The position numbers and the translations under genes are program-made. A DNA stretch of 64,000 nt from Kiritimatiellia bacterium. Lineage in GTDB: Bacteria; Verrucomicrobiota; Kiritimatiellia; CAIVKH01. Location of the stretch: assembly GCA_027493775.1 (NCBI GenBank), contig JAOSKE010000001.1, positions 248,001-312,000 of the forward strand, in the 5' to 3' direction. A model generated the notes under the pieces. That model was not told where the DNA came from. It ran no database searches and saw only the letters and a program-made list of their open reading frames with translations. Every line of letters begins with the position of its first letter. Position 1 is the first letter of the stretch. Below, in pieces: positions 10,248-21,348 of this stretch.

Positions 10248-11504
10248 GTGAATAAACTGACCATCGCAGACTTGGATATCAAGGGTAAGCGCGTCCTGAT
10301 TCGTGTGGACTTTAATGTGCCGGTTGAAAACGGACATGTGACGGACGACACGCGCATTCGCGCGGCCTTGCCGACCATTAAATACGTTCTTGATCGTGGT
10401 GCCTCTGTTATCTTGATGAGCCATCTCGGCCGTCCCAAGGGCAAGCCCGCGCCGGAATTCAGCCTGAAACCGGCAGCAGACCGCTTGTCCGAGCTCTTGC
10501 GCCGTCCCGTGCTTTTCGCATCGGATTGCGTTGGCCCGGAAGTTCGGGCGTTGGCCGAGTCGCTGCGCACTGAGCAGCATATTCTTCTTCTCGAAAACCT
10601 CCGCTTCCACAAAGAGGAAGAAGGAAAGGTGAAGTTGCCGGAGACCGCCACGGAAGAAGAGAAGAAGGCGCTGAAGGCGGATATGAAGAAGAAGCAGGAA
10701 GAGTTTGCCCGTCAGTTGTCCGAGCTGGGCGACCTCTACGTGAATGATGCGTTTGGTACGGCCCATCGCGCTCACGCTTCGACTGCGGTTATTTGCAGGT
10801 TTTTCAAGACGAACGTCGCAGGTTTCCTGATGGAGCGCGAAGTCAAGTATCTCGGCCAGGCGCTCGCGAATCCGGAGCGACCGTTCGTCGCGATTCTCGG
10901 TGGCGCAAAAGTCAGCGACAAGGTCAACGTCATCAATAATCTTTTGAACAAGGTGGACGCGCTGCTCATCGGCGGCGCGATGGCCTACACCTTCTATCGC
11001 GCCAAAGGCGTGCCGACGGGCAACTCGCTGGTTGAAGAGGACAAGGCTCCGCTCGCGGCAGAGCTTTTGAAACAGGCGGAAGCGAAGGGCGTGAAGCTAC
11101 TGCTGCCGGTGGATCACGTCATTGCCGATAAATTTGACGCCGCGGCCAACCACAAGATCGTTGGCGAGGCTGGTATTGAGGATGGCTGGATGGCCCTCGA
11201 CATCGGCCCGAAGACCGCAGAATTGTATGCTGGCGTTATCAACGGAGCGAAGACGGTTGTTTGGAACGGCCCAATGGGCTGCTTTGAAATGGCCCCGTTT
11301 GCCGAGGGAACAATGGCCGTGGCGAAGGCGATTGCTGCAACACCGTGCTTGAGTATTATCGGAGGCGGCGACAGCGTGGCTGCGGTGAATAAGAGCGGAC
11401 TTGCCGACAAGATGAGTCACATCAGCACCGGTGGCGGCGCGAGCCTGGAATTTCTTGAAGGCAAGGCGCTTCCCGGCGTCGTGGCGCTGACCGACAGAAC
11501 ATAA
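10248..11504 (+). CDS. pgk: Phosphoglycerate kinase
   Basis: Transfers the acyl phosphate of 1,3-BPG to ADP. 418 residues from a GTG start (GAGGAT upstream). Signatures: [47 protein letters not shown], and the nucleotide loop WNGPMGCFE with GGGDSVAAV near the C-terminus. A Lys/Glu-rich, probably helical insertion of about 28 residues lies in the N-domain (residues about 125-152, just before the [15 protein letters not shown] block). It makes the protein slightly longer than the usual 390-400. Confidence 0.97.
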   Translation: MNKLTIADLDIKGKRVLIRVDFNVPVENGHVTDDTRIRAALPTIKYVLDRGASVILMSHLGRPKGKPAPEFSLKPAADRLSELLRRPVLFASDCVGPEVRALAESLRTEQHILLLENLRFHKEEEGKVKLPETATEEEKKALKADMKKKQEEFARQLSELGDLYVNDAFGTAHRAHASTAVICRFFKTNVAGFLMEREVKYLGQALANPERPFVAILGGAKVSDKVNVINNLLNKVDALLIGGAMAYTFYRAKGVPTGNSLVEEDKAPLAAELLKQAEAKGVKLLLPVDHVIADKFDAAANHKIVGEAGIEDGWMALDIGPKTAELYAGVINGAKTVVWNGPMGCFEMAPFAEGTMAVAKAIAATPCLSIIGGGDSVAAVNKSGLADKMSHISTGGGASLEFLEGKALPGVVALTDRT

Positions 11505-11533
11505 TTCATTCAACTCGAACTGGAAATATACAC

Positions 11534-12295
11534 ATGGCACAACGCAAACCTATCGTCGCCGGCAATTGGAAAATGAACAAGACCGTGGCTGAGGCCATTG
11601 ACCTCGCCACTGCGATCAAGCGTGACCTCGGCGACTGCAAGGACGTGGATATCGTTCTTTGCCCTCCGTTCACCGCATTGAAGTCCGTGAGCGAGGCCAT
11701 CACGGATAGCCATGTGGACCTCGGCGCACAAAATATGCACTGGGAAAAGAGCGGCGCCTACACCGGCGAAGTTTCCGCCCCCATGCTTCGCGAGCTGTAC
11801 TGTCATTACGTGATTCTTGGCCACAGCGAGCGCCGCGCGTATTTCTTTGAAACCGACGAGATCGTGAATAAAAAAACAAAGTCCGCGCTGGCGTCAAACC
11901 TCCAGCCGATTGTTTGCGTCGGTGAGACGTTGGAAGAGCGCGAGTCGGGAAAGACGGAGGAGGTCATTACCACGCAGATTCGCGGGAGCCTCGCCGACCT
12001 TTCGCCGCGTGAACTCGTAAGCTGCATTTTGGCGTACGAGCCGGTTTGGGCCATCGGTACAGGAAAGACTGCGTCGCCCGAACAGGCGCAGGAAGTCCAT
12101 GCGTTGATCCGCCGCCTTCTTCTTGAATTAGCTGACGAAGCAGTGGCGCAGTCGGTCCGGATTCAGTATGGTGGCAGCGTTAAGCCGTCGAATGCGCGCG
12201 AGCTGTTCGGCCAGCCGGATATTGACGGCGGTCTGATTGGTGGCGCTGCGTTGGAAGCGCGTTCGTTTATTGAAATTGTTCGCGCAGCGATCTAA
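11534..12295 (+). CDS. tpiA: Triosephosphate isomerase
   Basis: Interconverts DHAP and GAP. 253 residues, normal length. Catalytic Lys lies in GNWKMNK, His in ILGHSERR, Glu in AYEPVWAIGTGKTA, and the phosphate-binding GGSVKPSN and GGLIGGAAL segments are intact. 29 bp after pgk and 14 bp before secG. Confidence 0.98.
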   Translation: MAQRKPIVAGNWKMNKTVAEAIDLATAIKRDLGDCKDVDIVLCPPFTALKSVSEAITDSHVDLGAQNMHWEKSGAYTGEVSAPMLRELYCHYVILGHSERRAYFFETDEIVNKKTKSALASNLQPIVCVGETLEERESGKTEEVITTQIRGSLADLSPRELVSCILAYEPVWAIGTGKTASPEQAQEVHALIRRLLLELADEAVAQSVRIQYGGSVKPSNARELFGQPDIDGGLIGGAALEARSFIEIVRAAI

Positions 12296-12309
12296 AAGCG
12301 GGGAGTGTC

Positions 12310-12713
12310 ATGGGTATTCTACACGTAATTCTTATTCTGGTCGAAGTGGTCGCGTGCCTTCTTTTGATGGGCGTAATTCTGCTTCAGAAATCAAAAGGCG
12401 AAGGCCTCGGCACCGCGTTTGGCGGGGGCGGGGGGATGCAATTTTTGGTTCTCGCACGGGAAACGTGCTGACCAAAATCACCGTCACTTTGTCTATTGTG
12501 TTTCTGGTGAACACGGCTTTGATCGGCGTTCTCTTCACGCATCGCACCGAACGGTCAATTATGGATCGCGCCAGTGGGCCGGTTCCTACTGCCCCCCTTG
12601 CGGCCCCGACCGCGACGCCGGGCAGCGATATGGCCATGCCGGTTCCAGCCCCTGCAGCTTCCTTGCTGCCGGACTCGGCGGCGGAACCTGCTCCCATGCC
12701 GGTTGCTGAATAA
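12310..12713 (+). CDS. secG: Preprotein translocase subunit SecG (frameshifted)
   Basis: Accessory subunit of the SecYEG channel. ATG 12310 opens MGILHVILILVEVVACLLL, the first helix, followed by VILLQKSKGEGLG, typical of SecG, then a Gly-rich loop. The frame slips in the G6 run 12430-12435. One added G gives FGGGGGDAIFGSRTGNVLTK and the second helix SIVFLVNTALIGVLF. A Pro/Ala-rich C-terminal tail of about 50 residues follows, common in SecG of some phyla. tpiA-secG is a widespread gene pair. Confidence 0.9.
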
Positions 12714-12740
12714 TCCCCTTCTTCGGCCTTGGCATTGATC

Positions 12741-12762
12741 GCACGGAAAAAACATTCCGTGC
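12741..12762 (+). terminator. Inverted repeat after secG (possible terminator)
   Basis: Arms GCACGGAA and TTCCGTGC with a 6-nt loop, in the 89-bp gap between secG and the peptide-binding protein. No T-run follows, so intrinsic termination would be weak. Confidence 0.4.
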
Positions 12763-12802
12763 GCGTTCTCCTGCCTGTACGGTACGGGTTGTGAGAAAGA
12801 CA

Positions 12803-14563
12803 ATGCGGCACACCTTCTTGCTTTTATTCGCCTTCGCGCTCTGCGCGGCGGGTTGTGCGCGTGTTGAAGAAAGCGCATCGCAACGCGCTCAGACACTTTA
12901 CCTGACGACCCTGCGTATTCGTGGATTCGATCCGGCAAAAGCCGCAGACGTCGCTTCGGCCCTGGCCATCCAACGCGTGTACGAAGGGCTGCTCCAAGTC
13001 AGCTACCTCGACCGCCCGTATCACTTGGAACCACTGCTCGCGGCGGCGATGCCCGAACGGTCGGAAGATGGACTGCGCTACACCTTTCACATTCGTTCCG
13101 GAATTTATTTCTCGGATGATCGTTGTTTTCCCGCTGGCCGCGGCCGAGAGATGACTGCGGAGGATTTTGTCTATTCGATCAAGCGACTCGCCGATCAGAA
13201 AGTTGCATCCACCGGCTGGTGGGCGTTTGAAGGAAGAATCCGCGGCCTCGATGACTTCCGCACGGCCAGTGGCGGCGATGCGCCGACAGATTATGATGCG
13301 CCTATTTCCGGACTGCGCGCGACCGATCGGTACACGCTTGAAATTGAGCTGACCGAACCATATCCGCAATTCTTGTGGATACTTGCCATGCACTACGGCA
13401 GCGCAGTTCCTCGCGAGGCGGTGGACTATTACGGCGAACGCTTTGGCAGCAATCCTGTTGGAACCGGGCCCTATCAGATCACGGATTGGCGGCGAAACTA
13501 TCGGATCATTTTTGAGAAAAATCCGAAATGGATGGAAACCGGACGAATAGATCGCTACCCGACCACCGGGGAGCCGGAGGATGAAGAGCGAGGACTCCTC
13601 AAGAGCGCCGGCAAGCCACTTCCGTTGATTGACCGAATCGTGTGCTACGTCGTTTCCGACTCCGCAACTCAATGGATGATGTTTTTGAACGGCCAGTTGG
13701 ACGAGTCGGATATTTCGCGCGATAACTGGAGCGTGGTCGTGGATGAGCAGGGCGCCCTCGTACCCGAATTGCGTGAACGAAATATCCAACTCTCCATCGC
13801 CCAACAACTGAGAATCACCTACCTCGGTTTCAATATGGACGACCCGACACTCGGCACAAATCGCCTGTTGCGTCAGGCGATGACATGCGCGTTCAACACG
13901 GATGAATGGATTAAATTTAGCAATGGGCGAGTGAAACGCGCGCGTGGCCCAATCCCCAGCGCTTTGCCGGGGTATGACCCTTCGTACAATCCATTTCCAT
14001 TTGACCTTTCCCGCGCCCGCGACTTGCTCGCGAAGGCTGGCTATCCGGAGGGCCGCGACCCCGCAACAGGGCGGCGCTTGGAACTCACGCTCGAATTGGG
14101 CCGCGCGGATGATTTGGAGCTGAGACAATCGGCAGAATTGCTTGTCGCGTTCTTTGATCGCCTCGGCATCGTTTTGAAACTCAGCTTCAATAACGGGCCC
14201 GCGTTCTATGAAAAACTTGAGCGCCGTCAGGCACAGATATTCTTTCTGAGCTGGATCGGCGATTACCCCGATGCGGAGAACTTTTTGCAGTGTTTCTATG
14301 GCCCCAATTCATCGCCCGGCCCGAACCGTGCAAATTATCGGAACCCAGAATTTGACCGCCTGTACGAAAAAATTCGCGTGATGGAAGATTCACCAGAGCG
14401 GACCGCGATCTATGAGGAAATGGCGCGTCTGCTCATTGACGACTGCCCGTGGCTATTTATGTCAGAGCCACTCACCTATACCCTTTATCAGCAGCGGCTC
14501 GAAAATCGCAAACCTCATCTATTCCCCTACGGAATGGAAAAATACTTTCGTTTGAGCAACTGA
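12803..14563 (+). CDS. Peptide/oligopeptide ABC transporter substrate-binding lipoprotein
   Basis: SBP_bac_5 family, about 586 residues. A lipoprotein signal with lipobox (L/A)CAAGC lies near residue 17-20, so it is anchored in the outer leaflet of the inner or inner leaflet of the outer membrane. Family features: DVASALAIQRVYEGLL, GLRYTFHIRSGIYFSD, MTAEDFVYSIKRLAD, GTGPYQITDWRR, and a C-terminal FFLSWIGDYPDAENFL segment that lines the peptide pocket. ATG 12803 is preferred over GTG 12791 on Shine-Dalgarno spacing. The two permease genes follow at once; no ATPase gene is adjacent, so those are encoded elsewhere. Confidence 0.93.
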   Translation: MRHTFLLLFAFALCAAGCARVEESASQRAQTLYLTTLRIRGFDPAKAADVASALAIQRVYEGLLQVSYLDRPYHLEPLLAAAMPERSEDGLRYTFHIRSGIYFSDDRCFPAGRGREMTAEDFVYSIKRLADQKVASTGWWAFEGRIRGLDDFRTASGGDAPTDYDAPISGLRATDRYTLEIELTEPYPQFLWILAMHYGSAVPREAVDYYGERFGSNPVGTGPYQITDWRRNYRIIFEKNPKWMETGRIDRYPTTGEPEDEERGLLKSAGKPLPLIDRIVCYVVSDSATQWMMFLNGQLDESDISRDNWSVVVDEQGALVPELRERNIQLSIAQQLRITYLGFNMDDPTLGTNRLLRQAMTCAFNTDEWIKFSNGRVKRARGPIPSALPGYDPSYNPFPFDLSRARDLLAKAGYPEGRDPATGRRLELTLELGRADDLELRQSAELLVAFFDRLGIVLKLSFNNGPAFYEKLERRQAQIFFLSWIGDYPDAENFLQCFYGPNSSPGPNRANYRNPEFDRLYEKIRVMEDSPERTAIYEEMARLLIDDCPWLFMSEPLTYTLYQQRLENRKPHLFPYGMEKYFRLSN

Positions 14564-14564
14564 A

Positions 14565-15824
14565 ATGACGCGCTTCATCCTCAGACGATTGCTTCAGATG
14601 ATTCCGACGCTCCTCGGTGTAATCGTCATCACATTCATTCTTTTCAACCTCGTCGGAGGTAGTCCCGCGCGAATGAAGTTGGGCGACAAAGCTCTACCCA
14701 AGGCGTTGGAAGAATTTGACGAACAGCGCGGCTACAACAAGCCACTGTTTTGGGGACAGACGGTCGGCACTCGTGCATTGGCTGATTCTGATTTTTCCAC
14801 AGGCGCAGGCGCTTGGGCTGAACTTTCCGGTGCCCAATGGAGGCAAGGCGTTCTTGTTGTTCAATCGAATAGCAACTGGCGTGCGCCGCTCGCGTTTTCA
14901 TTGCGCGAAGAACTCACCTACGAGTGGCGGGTCCTGTGGCGAGATGCTGCATACGCGCCCTGGCAGAAGGAAACGCTGAAGATTGGGCCGGGTGTAGATG
15001 CTTCTTCAGTTCTGCGCGAGTGGGCGGCTGGGCGGTCGCTTGAGTTTTCATCCATTCAGTTGCGTCGTCACGTCGAGGTTCCCTGGGACTCTCAATTCGT
15101 GTTTTTTCTCGGCCAGTTATTCCATCTCGACTTTGGTGTTTCCAGCAGTGCGAATGAACCGGTGATTGATCTACTGCGTTCGGGAATTGGGCCGACTCTT
15201 GCGCTGGCCTTTCCGATTCTTTTGCTGGAAACCCTGATCAGCGTCTCTTTGGGGCTTTGGAGCGCCTATTTTCGCGACCGCTGGCCCGATCGCGTAATGG
15301 TGCTTGGCTCCGTTACATTGATGAGTGTGAACTATCTGGTCTGGATCATCGTCGGCCAATACCTGCTCGCGTTCCGACTGAACTGGTTTCCAATCTGGGG
15401 CTTCACGTCGTGGTTTTATCTGTTGCTTCCGATATTTATCGGCACGTTCAGCGGACTCGGTTCGAGTGTTCGCTTTTATCGGACAATTTTGCTCGATGAG
15501 CTATATCGCGATTACGTTCGTACCGCGTATGCGAAAGGATTGACGCGGAGGCGTGTGCTGTTTGTCCATGTTTTGCGAAACGCGCTTGTCCCGATTATCA
15601 CGCAAGTGGTTCTCTCTATCCCATTTCTTTACACGGGAAGCCTGTTGCTTGAGAGCTTCTTCGGCATCCCTGGCCTGGGTTATTTGAGTGTCAACGCCAT
15701 CAACGAGAGCGATGTGGATGTTGTGCGCGCGGTCGTCGTGTTCGGCTCCGTGCTTTATCTATTGACCAACCTGCTCGCGGATTTGTGCTACGCGTGGGTG
15801 GACCCGAGGGTGAAGCTCACGTGA
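14565..15824 (+). CDS. DppB-type peptide ABC transporter permease with large insertion
   Basis: First permease of the importer, 419 residues against about 310-340 for DppB/OppB. Helix 1 (RLLQMIPTLLGVIVITFILF) and the C-terminal permease core are standard, including the EAA-like loop DYVRTAYAKGLTRRRVLFVH and the GLGYLSVNAI ending region. Between them, residues about 65-175 form an extra periplasmic beta-rich domain (GAWAELSGAQWRQGVLVVQS, YEWRVLW) that the family normally lacks. Starts 1 nt after the binding-protein stop; its own stop overlaps the next start (GTGA). Confidence 0.92.
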   Translation: MTRFILRRLLQMIPTLLGVIVITFILFNLVGGSPARMKLGDKALPKALEEFDEQRGYNKPLFWGQTVGTRALADSDFSTGAGAWAELSGAQWRQGVLVVQSNSNWRAPLAFSLREELTYEWRVLWRDAAYAPWQKETLKIGPGVDASSVLREWAAGRSLEFSSIQLRRHVEVPWDSQFVFFLGQLFHLDFGVSSSANEPVIDLLRSGIGPTLALAFPILLLETLISVSLGLWSAYFRDRWPDRVMVLGSVTLMSVNYLVWIIVGQYLLAFRLNWFPIWGFTSWFYLLLPIFIGTFSGLGSSVRFYRTILLDELYRDYVRTAYAKGLTRRRVLFVHVLRNALVPIITQVVLSIPFLYTGSLLLESFFGIPGLGYLSVNAINESDVDVVRAVVVFGSVLYLLTNLLADLCYAWVDPRVKLT

Positions 15825-16700
15825 AGTACGCCCTTCAACTCTTTCGAGGCCGACCGCTGGCGATGGTATCGCTTGTGATTGTTCTGCTCTACGCGCTCAT
15901 CGCGTTGTACGGGGAGGGGGTGTACCGTTGGCATCAGTGGAACGACACCACCCCCTGCCTATCAGTTGCAAGACCTCGCTGAACAATATGAAGCGCCTTC
16001 GCTTAAACACTGGATGGGTACGGATGGACTCGGCCGCGATGTCTTTATGCGCCTTGCGCAGGGGACACGCATTGCGTTTCAAGTGGGTGTGATCACGTCG
16101 TGCATCGCGATTCCAATCGGTGTGTTGCTCGGATTGATCGCCGGTTATTTCGGTGGGCGGGTGGATGACTTTGTCGTCTGGCTGTATTCGACCTTTGCCG
16201 CGATTCCCGGCCTTCTATTTATTCTGGCGATTGCGATGGTTGTCGGGAAAGGACTGACCGGCGTTTTCCTCGGAATCGGCCTGACAACGTGGGTGGGGGT
16301 GTGTCGCCTCGTGCGGGCGGAAACGATGAAACATCGCGACCGCGCATACGTTCAAGCCGCGCGCGTGTTGGGATATCGCGCGCCGCGAATTATATTCCGC
16401 CATATTTTGCCGAATGTCTTTCACATCGTCATTGTCACCTTCACGTTGCGCTTTCCCGCCTCAGTCGGAACCGAAGTGTTTATGAGTTTTCTCGGCATCG
16501 GCGTACAGGGCGAGCCGTCATGGGGATTGATGCTGAACAGCGCTCGTGGACGCCTGTGGCAGGGCGTTTGGTGGGAGATGACCTTTGTTACACTCGCTGT
16601 GTTTTTCCTTGTCCTGGCGTTCAACGTGCTTGGCGACCAACTCCGCGACGCCTTGGACCCGCGTCTGAGAGAGAGCGGGGGTGGGGAGGGTGGCGACTAA
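15821..16700 (+). CDS. DppC-type peptide ABC transporter permease (frameshifted)
   Basis: Second permease, about 293 residues. GTG 15821 opens the OppC-N helix (RGRPLAMVSLVIVLLYALIAL). The frame breaks in the C5 run at 15951-15955. One added C restores PPAYQLQDLAEQYEAPSLKH followed by the hallmark HWMGTDGLGRDVFMRL. The coupling loop DRAYVQAARVLGYRAPRIIF and the family ending DQLRDALDPRLRE are present. Confidence 0.92.
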
Positions 16701-16742
16701 AGTCTGAGCCGCGAATTAGTACGAGTTTATGTTTTGGTAAAT

Positions 16743-16825
16743 CAAACCCGTCGTTTCACTTGGTAGGGCGGGGCGGTTCGCCACGCCGGATCGTTCCCGA
16801 CGAATCTAAAACCCACCTCCAACGT
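16743..16825. repeat. Dispersed intergenic repeat, copy 2
   Basis: Second copy of the element at 7073-7159, in the 200-bp gap between the peptide permease and the convergent GT39 gene. About four fifths of the core positions agree by eye, with a few single-base and short indel differences. Nothing else is recognisable in this gap. Confidence 0.7.
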
Positions 16826-16901
16826 CACCTCCCGCCCCTCGACCCTCCCGCCCCCCGCCGCCTTGCGCGGTAGGAGCGCAAGCTCTGTGATCAGAGCCTG
16901 T

Positions 16902-18332
16902 TCATTCATCCTCCAACTTTTCCCATATCACGCATCGCAAACCGCGTTGTTCGTCTGCTGCAACTAAGCGCGTGCCTTGTGGTGTCGGCGGAATCTCTGC
17001 GGTGTTGTTATTGAAGAATAGGATGTCGCCGGGCTTTGCATGGCGAAGGGCTTCCTTGATTGAATCCATATCGCTGATCGAGCGGCCGACGTGAAACTCC
17101 AACGTCGCTCGGTTTCGTCCAATGAGAAACACCTGTTCTGCATTTGCGAACGCTGCCTGGTTCTGCTCCACAATCGTTTTGATCAGCTGAGTTGGCTCAG
17201 TTGCGGGCATGACGCGGGTCACGCTGGATAATGTGGCAATCAGGTACACGATCAGGAATGGCGTTGAAAGTTGTCGGAGCGCTTTTCGGCGCCGAAGCAG
17301 AAGTCTCAGATACCAACCGAGAAGCAGGCTCGCCGGTGGCGCGAGTAGTGTGCAGTAGTGGATTTGTTTGCTGCTCGTGAAGGTCAGCGCGAGAAATGTT
17401 GTCGCAAACCAGACGAGGGCGAAGCGAAGTTCGTTGTTGCGACGGACGCCACGCCAAATTGTGGAGATAGAAAAAGGGATGAGTAAGGACCAAGGGGCAA
17501 GGGCTTGAAACAGGGTGTAGAGATAGTACTGCCATTGCCCTGCGTGTTGCGTCGTTTCGCCAAATGTCGCTGAAAGTTCCTGATGAAGCTGCGCGAGAGA
17601 ACCCGCGCGAATAGCGAGATAACCGTACCAAGGCGCTGCGACTAAAAGCGCAAAGAATATCCACAGCGCGAAGTGCGCGAGGGTTCCGCCAACGCCTCGC
17701 GATGAGCCTGCCGAGCGTCGGCGGATCAACATGAATCCAATCCATGCAAAGAGGGGCAGGGCAAAGGCCGCAGGGCCTTTAGTCATAAAGCCGACGCCCG
17801 AAGCGAGTCCGGCAAGGACAGTCCACGCCATTCGCTTGTTCGTGAAAAGAGCGCGATAGCCGCTCCAGACTGCAAGTGTTACCCAGAGTGTGAGTAGAAC
17901 ATCGGTCTCTGCGAGGCGTCCCTGGCGTAAAATAATGAAGCTTGTCGCACAGATAATAGCCGCAAAGATCGCGCGTCGTCTGCCGAAGAAGTTGCGAGCG
18001 ACGAGAAAAATCAAGAGGCTGAGCGTTACGCCGGAGATAGCGGAGGGGATGCGGGCTAGGAACGCGCTGTTTGTGCTGCCGCCCAAGTGATAACTCGCGG
18101 CGACCAGCCAATACATTAGCGGCGGTTTCCTCAGACGCAGTTGGCCGAGATAGTGTGGCGTCAGCCAGCTACCGCCATCGGTCATATCGCGTGCGGTGAG
18201 CGCCACGCGCAATTCCTGCTCACGTTGAACGACGGAGGCGTCGAGGGCCGGGAGGAAAAAGAGGAGGGAGAGCGCGAGAATAAAAAGCGCAGCGTACCAA
18301 TCATGTCGGGTCTGCTGCGCAGTGGCGTTCAT
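16902..18332 (-). CDS. ArnT-like GT39-family glycosyltransferase
   Basis: 476 residues with about 11-12 transmembrane helices. Membrane GT-C enzyme using a polyprenyl-phosphate sugar donor. The first periplasmic loop carries the acidic and arginine-rich segment VVQREQELRVALTARDM and YLGQLRLRKPPLMYWLVA, matching the EPRYA...KPPLxYW region of the ArnT/PMT group. Later GRLAETDVLLTLWVTLAVW and GFMTKGPAAFALPL are typical. The acceptor (lipid A, protein or glycan) cannot be told. Follows ftsB by 5 bp on the same strand. Confidence 0.85.
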   Translation of the reverse strand: MNATAQQTRHDWYAALFILALSLLFFLPALDASVVQREQELRVALTARDMTDGGSWLTPHYLGQLRLRKPPLMYWLVAASYHLGGSTNSAFLARIPSAISGVTLSLLIFLVARNFFGRRRAIFAAIICATSFIILRQGRLAETDVLLTLWVTLAVWSGYRALFTNKRMAWTVLAGLASGVGFMTKGPAAFALPLFAWIGFMLIRRRSAGSSRGVGGTLAHFALWIFFALLVAAPWYGYLAIRAGSLAQLHQELSATFGETTQHAGQWQYYLYTLFQALAPWSLLIPFSISTIWRGVRRNNELRFALVWFATTFLALTFTSSKQIHYCTLLAPPASLLLGWYLRLLLRRRKALRQLSTPFLIVYLIATLSSVTRVMPATEPTQLIKTIVEQNQAAFANAEQVFLIGRNRATLEFHVGRSISDMDSIKEALRHAKPGDILFFNNNTAEIPPTPQGTRLVAADEQRGLRCVIWEKLEDE

Positions 18333-18337
18333 GGCGG

Positions 18338-18655
18338 TCAGGGGCGACGGCGCGAACTATTGGTCGGCACATCGTCCACAAATTTGAAAACGGTTTCGCC
18401 CGGCTTTGCCAAGCCGAGCTCTTCGCGCGCAATTTTTTCGACAAAACGCGGATCGTTGCGTAGGCGTTCCTGCTTGGTCTTCAACAACTGGAGCATATCT
18501 TCTTCCAGCCGTACGCCTTCTCGCAGTTCGCTCTCGCGCCGTTGAAGGTCACGATAGAGTGTATATTTTGGATAGAAAAAATGTGCGATAAGGCTAATGG
18601 CGAGGAGTACAAGAATCACCTTCGATATCTGAGTGATTGTAGTCCAAATATTCAC
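18338..18655 (-). CDS. ftsB: FtsB/DivIC-family septum formation initiator
   Basis: Bitopic cell-division protein of the FtsQLB complex, about 105 residues. One N-terminal helix (ISKVILVLLAISLIAHFF), then a coiled coil (YRDLQRRESELREGVRLEE), and the family signature NDPRFVEKIAREELGLAKPGE. I take GTG 18655 as start, as AAAGGGA sits 6 bp upstream; TTG 18670 is possible. Lies between eno and the GT39 gene; eno-ftsB adjacency is widely conserved. Confidence 0.9.
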   Translation of the reverse strand: MNIWTTITQISKVILVLLAISLIAHFFYPKYTLYRDLQRRESELREGVRLEEDMLQLLKTKQERLRNDPRFVEKIAREELGLAKPGETVFKFVDDVPTNSSRRRP

Positions 18656-18676
18656 CAAAATCCCTTTCAAGCAATG

Positions 18677-18713
18677 ACCGGCGAAGCAACTGGTTGAGAG
18701 CTGCTCCGCCGGT
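18677..18713 (-). other. Hairpin between eno and ftsB
   Basis: Arms ACCGGCG and CGCCGGT enclose 23 nt that can extend the stem through GCA/TGC. No T-run. Probably an mRNA stem or partial terminator between eno and ftsB. Confidence 0.5.
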
Positions 18714-18733
18714 ATTCTTGGAATCCGCCTTAC

Positions 18734-20026
<1,293 letters not shown>

Positions 20027-20047
20027 TTAAAGTCGGTCGAGAGTAGG

Positions 20048-20088
20048 AAAAGCCCCCGCGCCTTTCAAGAGTGAAGGGCCGCGGGGGC
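20048..20088 (-). terminator. Intrinsic terminator of the sigma/anti-sigma operon
   Basis: On the minus strand the arms GCCCCCGCG (with CCTT/AAGG below the loop) form a GC-rich stem of at least 12 bp, followed directly by TTTT. It lies 42 bp after the stop at 20130 and upstream of eno, and is the clearest rho-independent terminator in the window. Confidence 0.8.
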
Positions 20089-20129
20089 GATCAATTTTGC
20101 GCCGCTCAAGGGCGGTTTGGCGACACGGT

Positions 20130-20809
20130 TTATTTCGATTCCGCGCCCTGACCCGTGATTTCGTCGAAGTGACGTTGGATAATCTCATCCCGCTGCGAGG
20201 CGCGTTCGTCGAGAACGCTTTTGATGTGTTCGACGCGCTTTTCCATTTCCTCGATTCGGTCTCTACGTGCCTGCTGTCGCAGGTCGAAGCCTTTTTCGAG
20301 CGCCGCTTTCAGCTCCTTGCGCAGCTCCCCTTGTTCTTCCGACGAAGCCCTGCGCAGCTTCTTCGCAATTTCCTTTACCGATGCATCTACTTTATCCATT
20401 TCAGGATTGGGTGCGTTCCAGTCGCCGCCGCGCATGTCGCGCTGCTGCTCATGACGTCCCTGCCGATTGCGCTCAGGCGCGATCTCGGGCCGACCTCTAT
20501 GCCGAGGGCCGGAGCGCCATCGCCATCGCGCATGCCACGTTGTTCGCGCGCGTCGCGCAGGCGTTCGCGTAGCGCTTGGCGGTAGGCCTCAGGATCGCTT
20601 TCGCGGAGTTTGAGCAGGCGATCATATTTCTGCGGATCGTCTTCTTTGAGCTTATCGAAGAAACGCTGAATTCGAGGGGGGAGGATTTCGTCTCCCGCAT
20701 TCGCCGTCGGCATATCCGGTTTGGGCGAATCCGTTTGTGCTTGCGCGACCGAGAGCAATAGCGCTCCGGCGAATAAGGTCGCTAGAATTATTCGATTGGC
20801 CATTTTCAT
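20130..20809 (-). CDS. Secreted coiled-coil protein of unknown function (frameshifted)
   Basis: About 226 residues after correction. The signal peptide NRIILATLFAGALLLSVAQA ends at AQA. The mature part is highly charged and helical: RIQRFFDKLKEDDPQKYDRL, RESDPEAYRQALRERLRDAR, and later KKLRRASSEEQGELRKELKA with ARRDRIEEMEKRVEHIKSVL. The frame breaks near 20487 (GGG run on the plus strand); one extra base links GIEVGP to EIAPERNRQG. The charge pattern recalls periplasmic stress sensors of the CpxP/zinc-resistance type, a resemblance only. Overlaps the anti-sigma gene by 4 bp. Confidence 0.7.
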
Positions 20810-21348
20810 ATTTTTGTTCCTTCCAGTTCGAGCAGAGTATTAATCAAAGCTTCTTCATCTCCACTTTCGTTCGAAAGCATTGCAAGTTCTGCGCCGGTTT
20901 CCGTGACCAGCTCCTGCAACGCATCCAGTTCTTCGTCAATCCCGTCGTCCCATGCAAACGAGGCCGGTGGAATGGACTGCTCAATGGCAGCGGTTTGCCG
21001 ACCCGCTGGCTCTGAGTTGCGGAACCAGAGTCCCACTCCGACGAGGAGGAGCGCGGCTGCGCCCAGCATGATGGGACGCCACGCCGGGACGTGCGATGGG
21101 CGGAGCGTGAATTCCTCGCGCCGATCTGCGCCCGTTGCCGAACGCGCGTGAATGGCAACCGCGGTATCGCTGTCGCGCGGCTCGATTTGCCACGCGCGGC
21201 TTGCTTCGTTGAGCAAACGGAGGTCGGCATCGAATTGACGCAATTCTGCGTTCTGCGCGAGGCAACGCTCGAGACGTTTGCTTTTCCATCGGCCAAGCTC
21301 GCCTGAATGCCGCAATAGTATCCAGCGTTCCAGTTTTTCCGTATTCAT
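20806..21348 (-). CDS. Probable membrane-bound anti-sigma factor
   Basis: 180 residues. A cytoplasmic helical N-part (LERWILLRHSGELGRWKSKR, ELRQFDADLRLLNEASRAW) is followed by one transmembrane helix at about residues 92-108 (PIMLGAAALLLVGVGLWF) and an acidic periplasmic tail. No zinc-finger HxxxCxxC is present. Topology and its four-base overlap with the ECF sigma gene support the anti-sigma role. It could be an RseP substrate after site-1 cleavage (inference). Confidence 0.7.
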   Translation of the reverse strand: MNTEKLERWILLRHSGELGRWKSKRLERCLAQNAELRQFDADLRLLNEASRAWQIEPRDSDTAVAIHARSATGADRREEFTLRPSHVPAWRPIMLGAAALLLVGVGLWFRNSEPAGRQTAAIEQSIPPASFAWDDGIDEELDALQELVTETGAELAMLSNESGDEEALINTLLELEGTKI

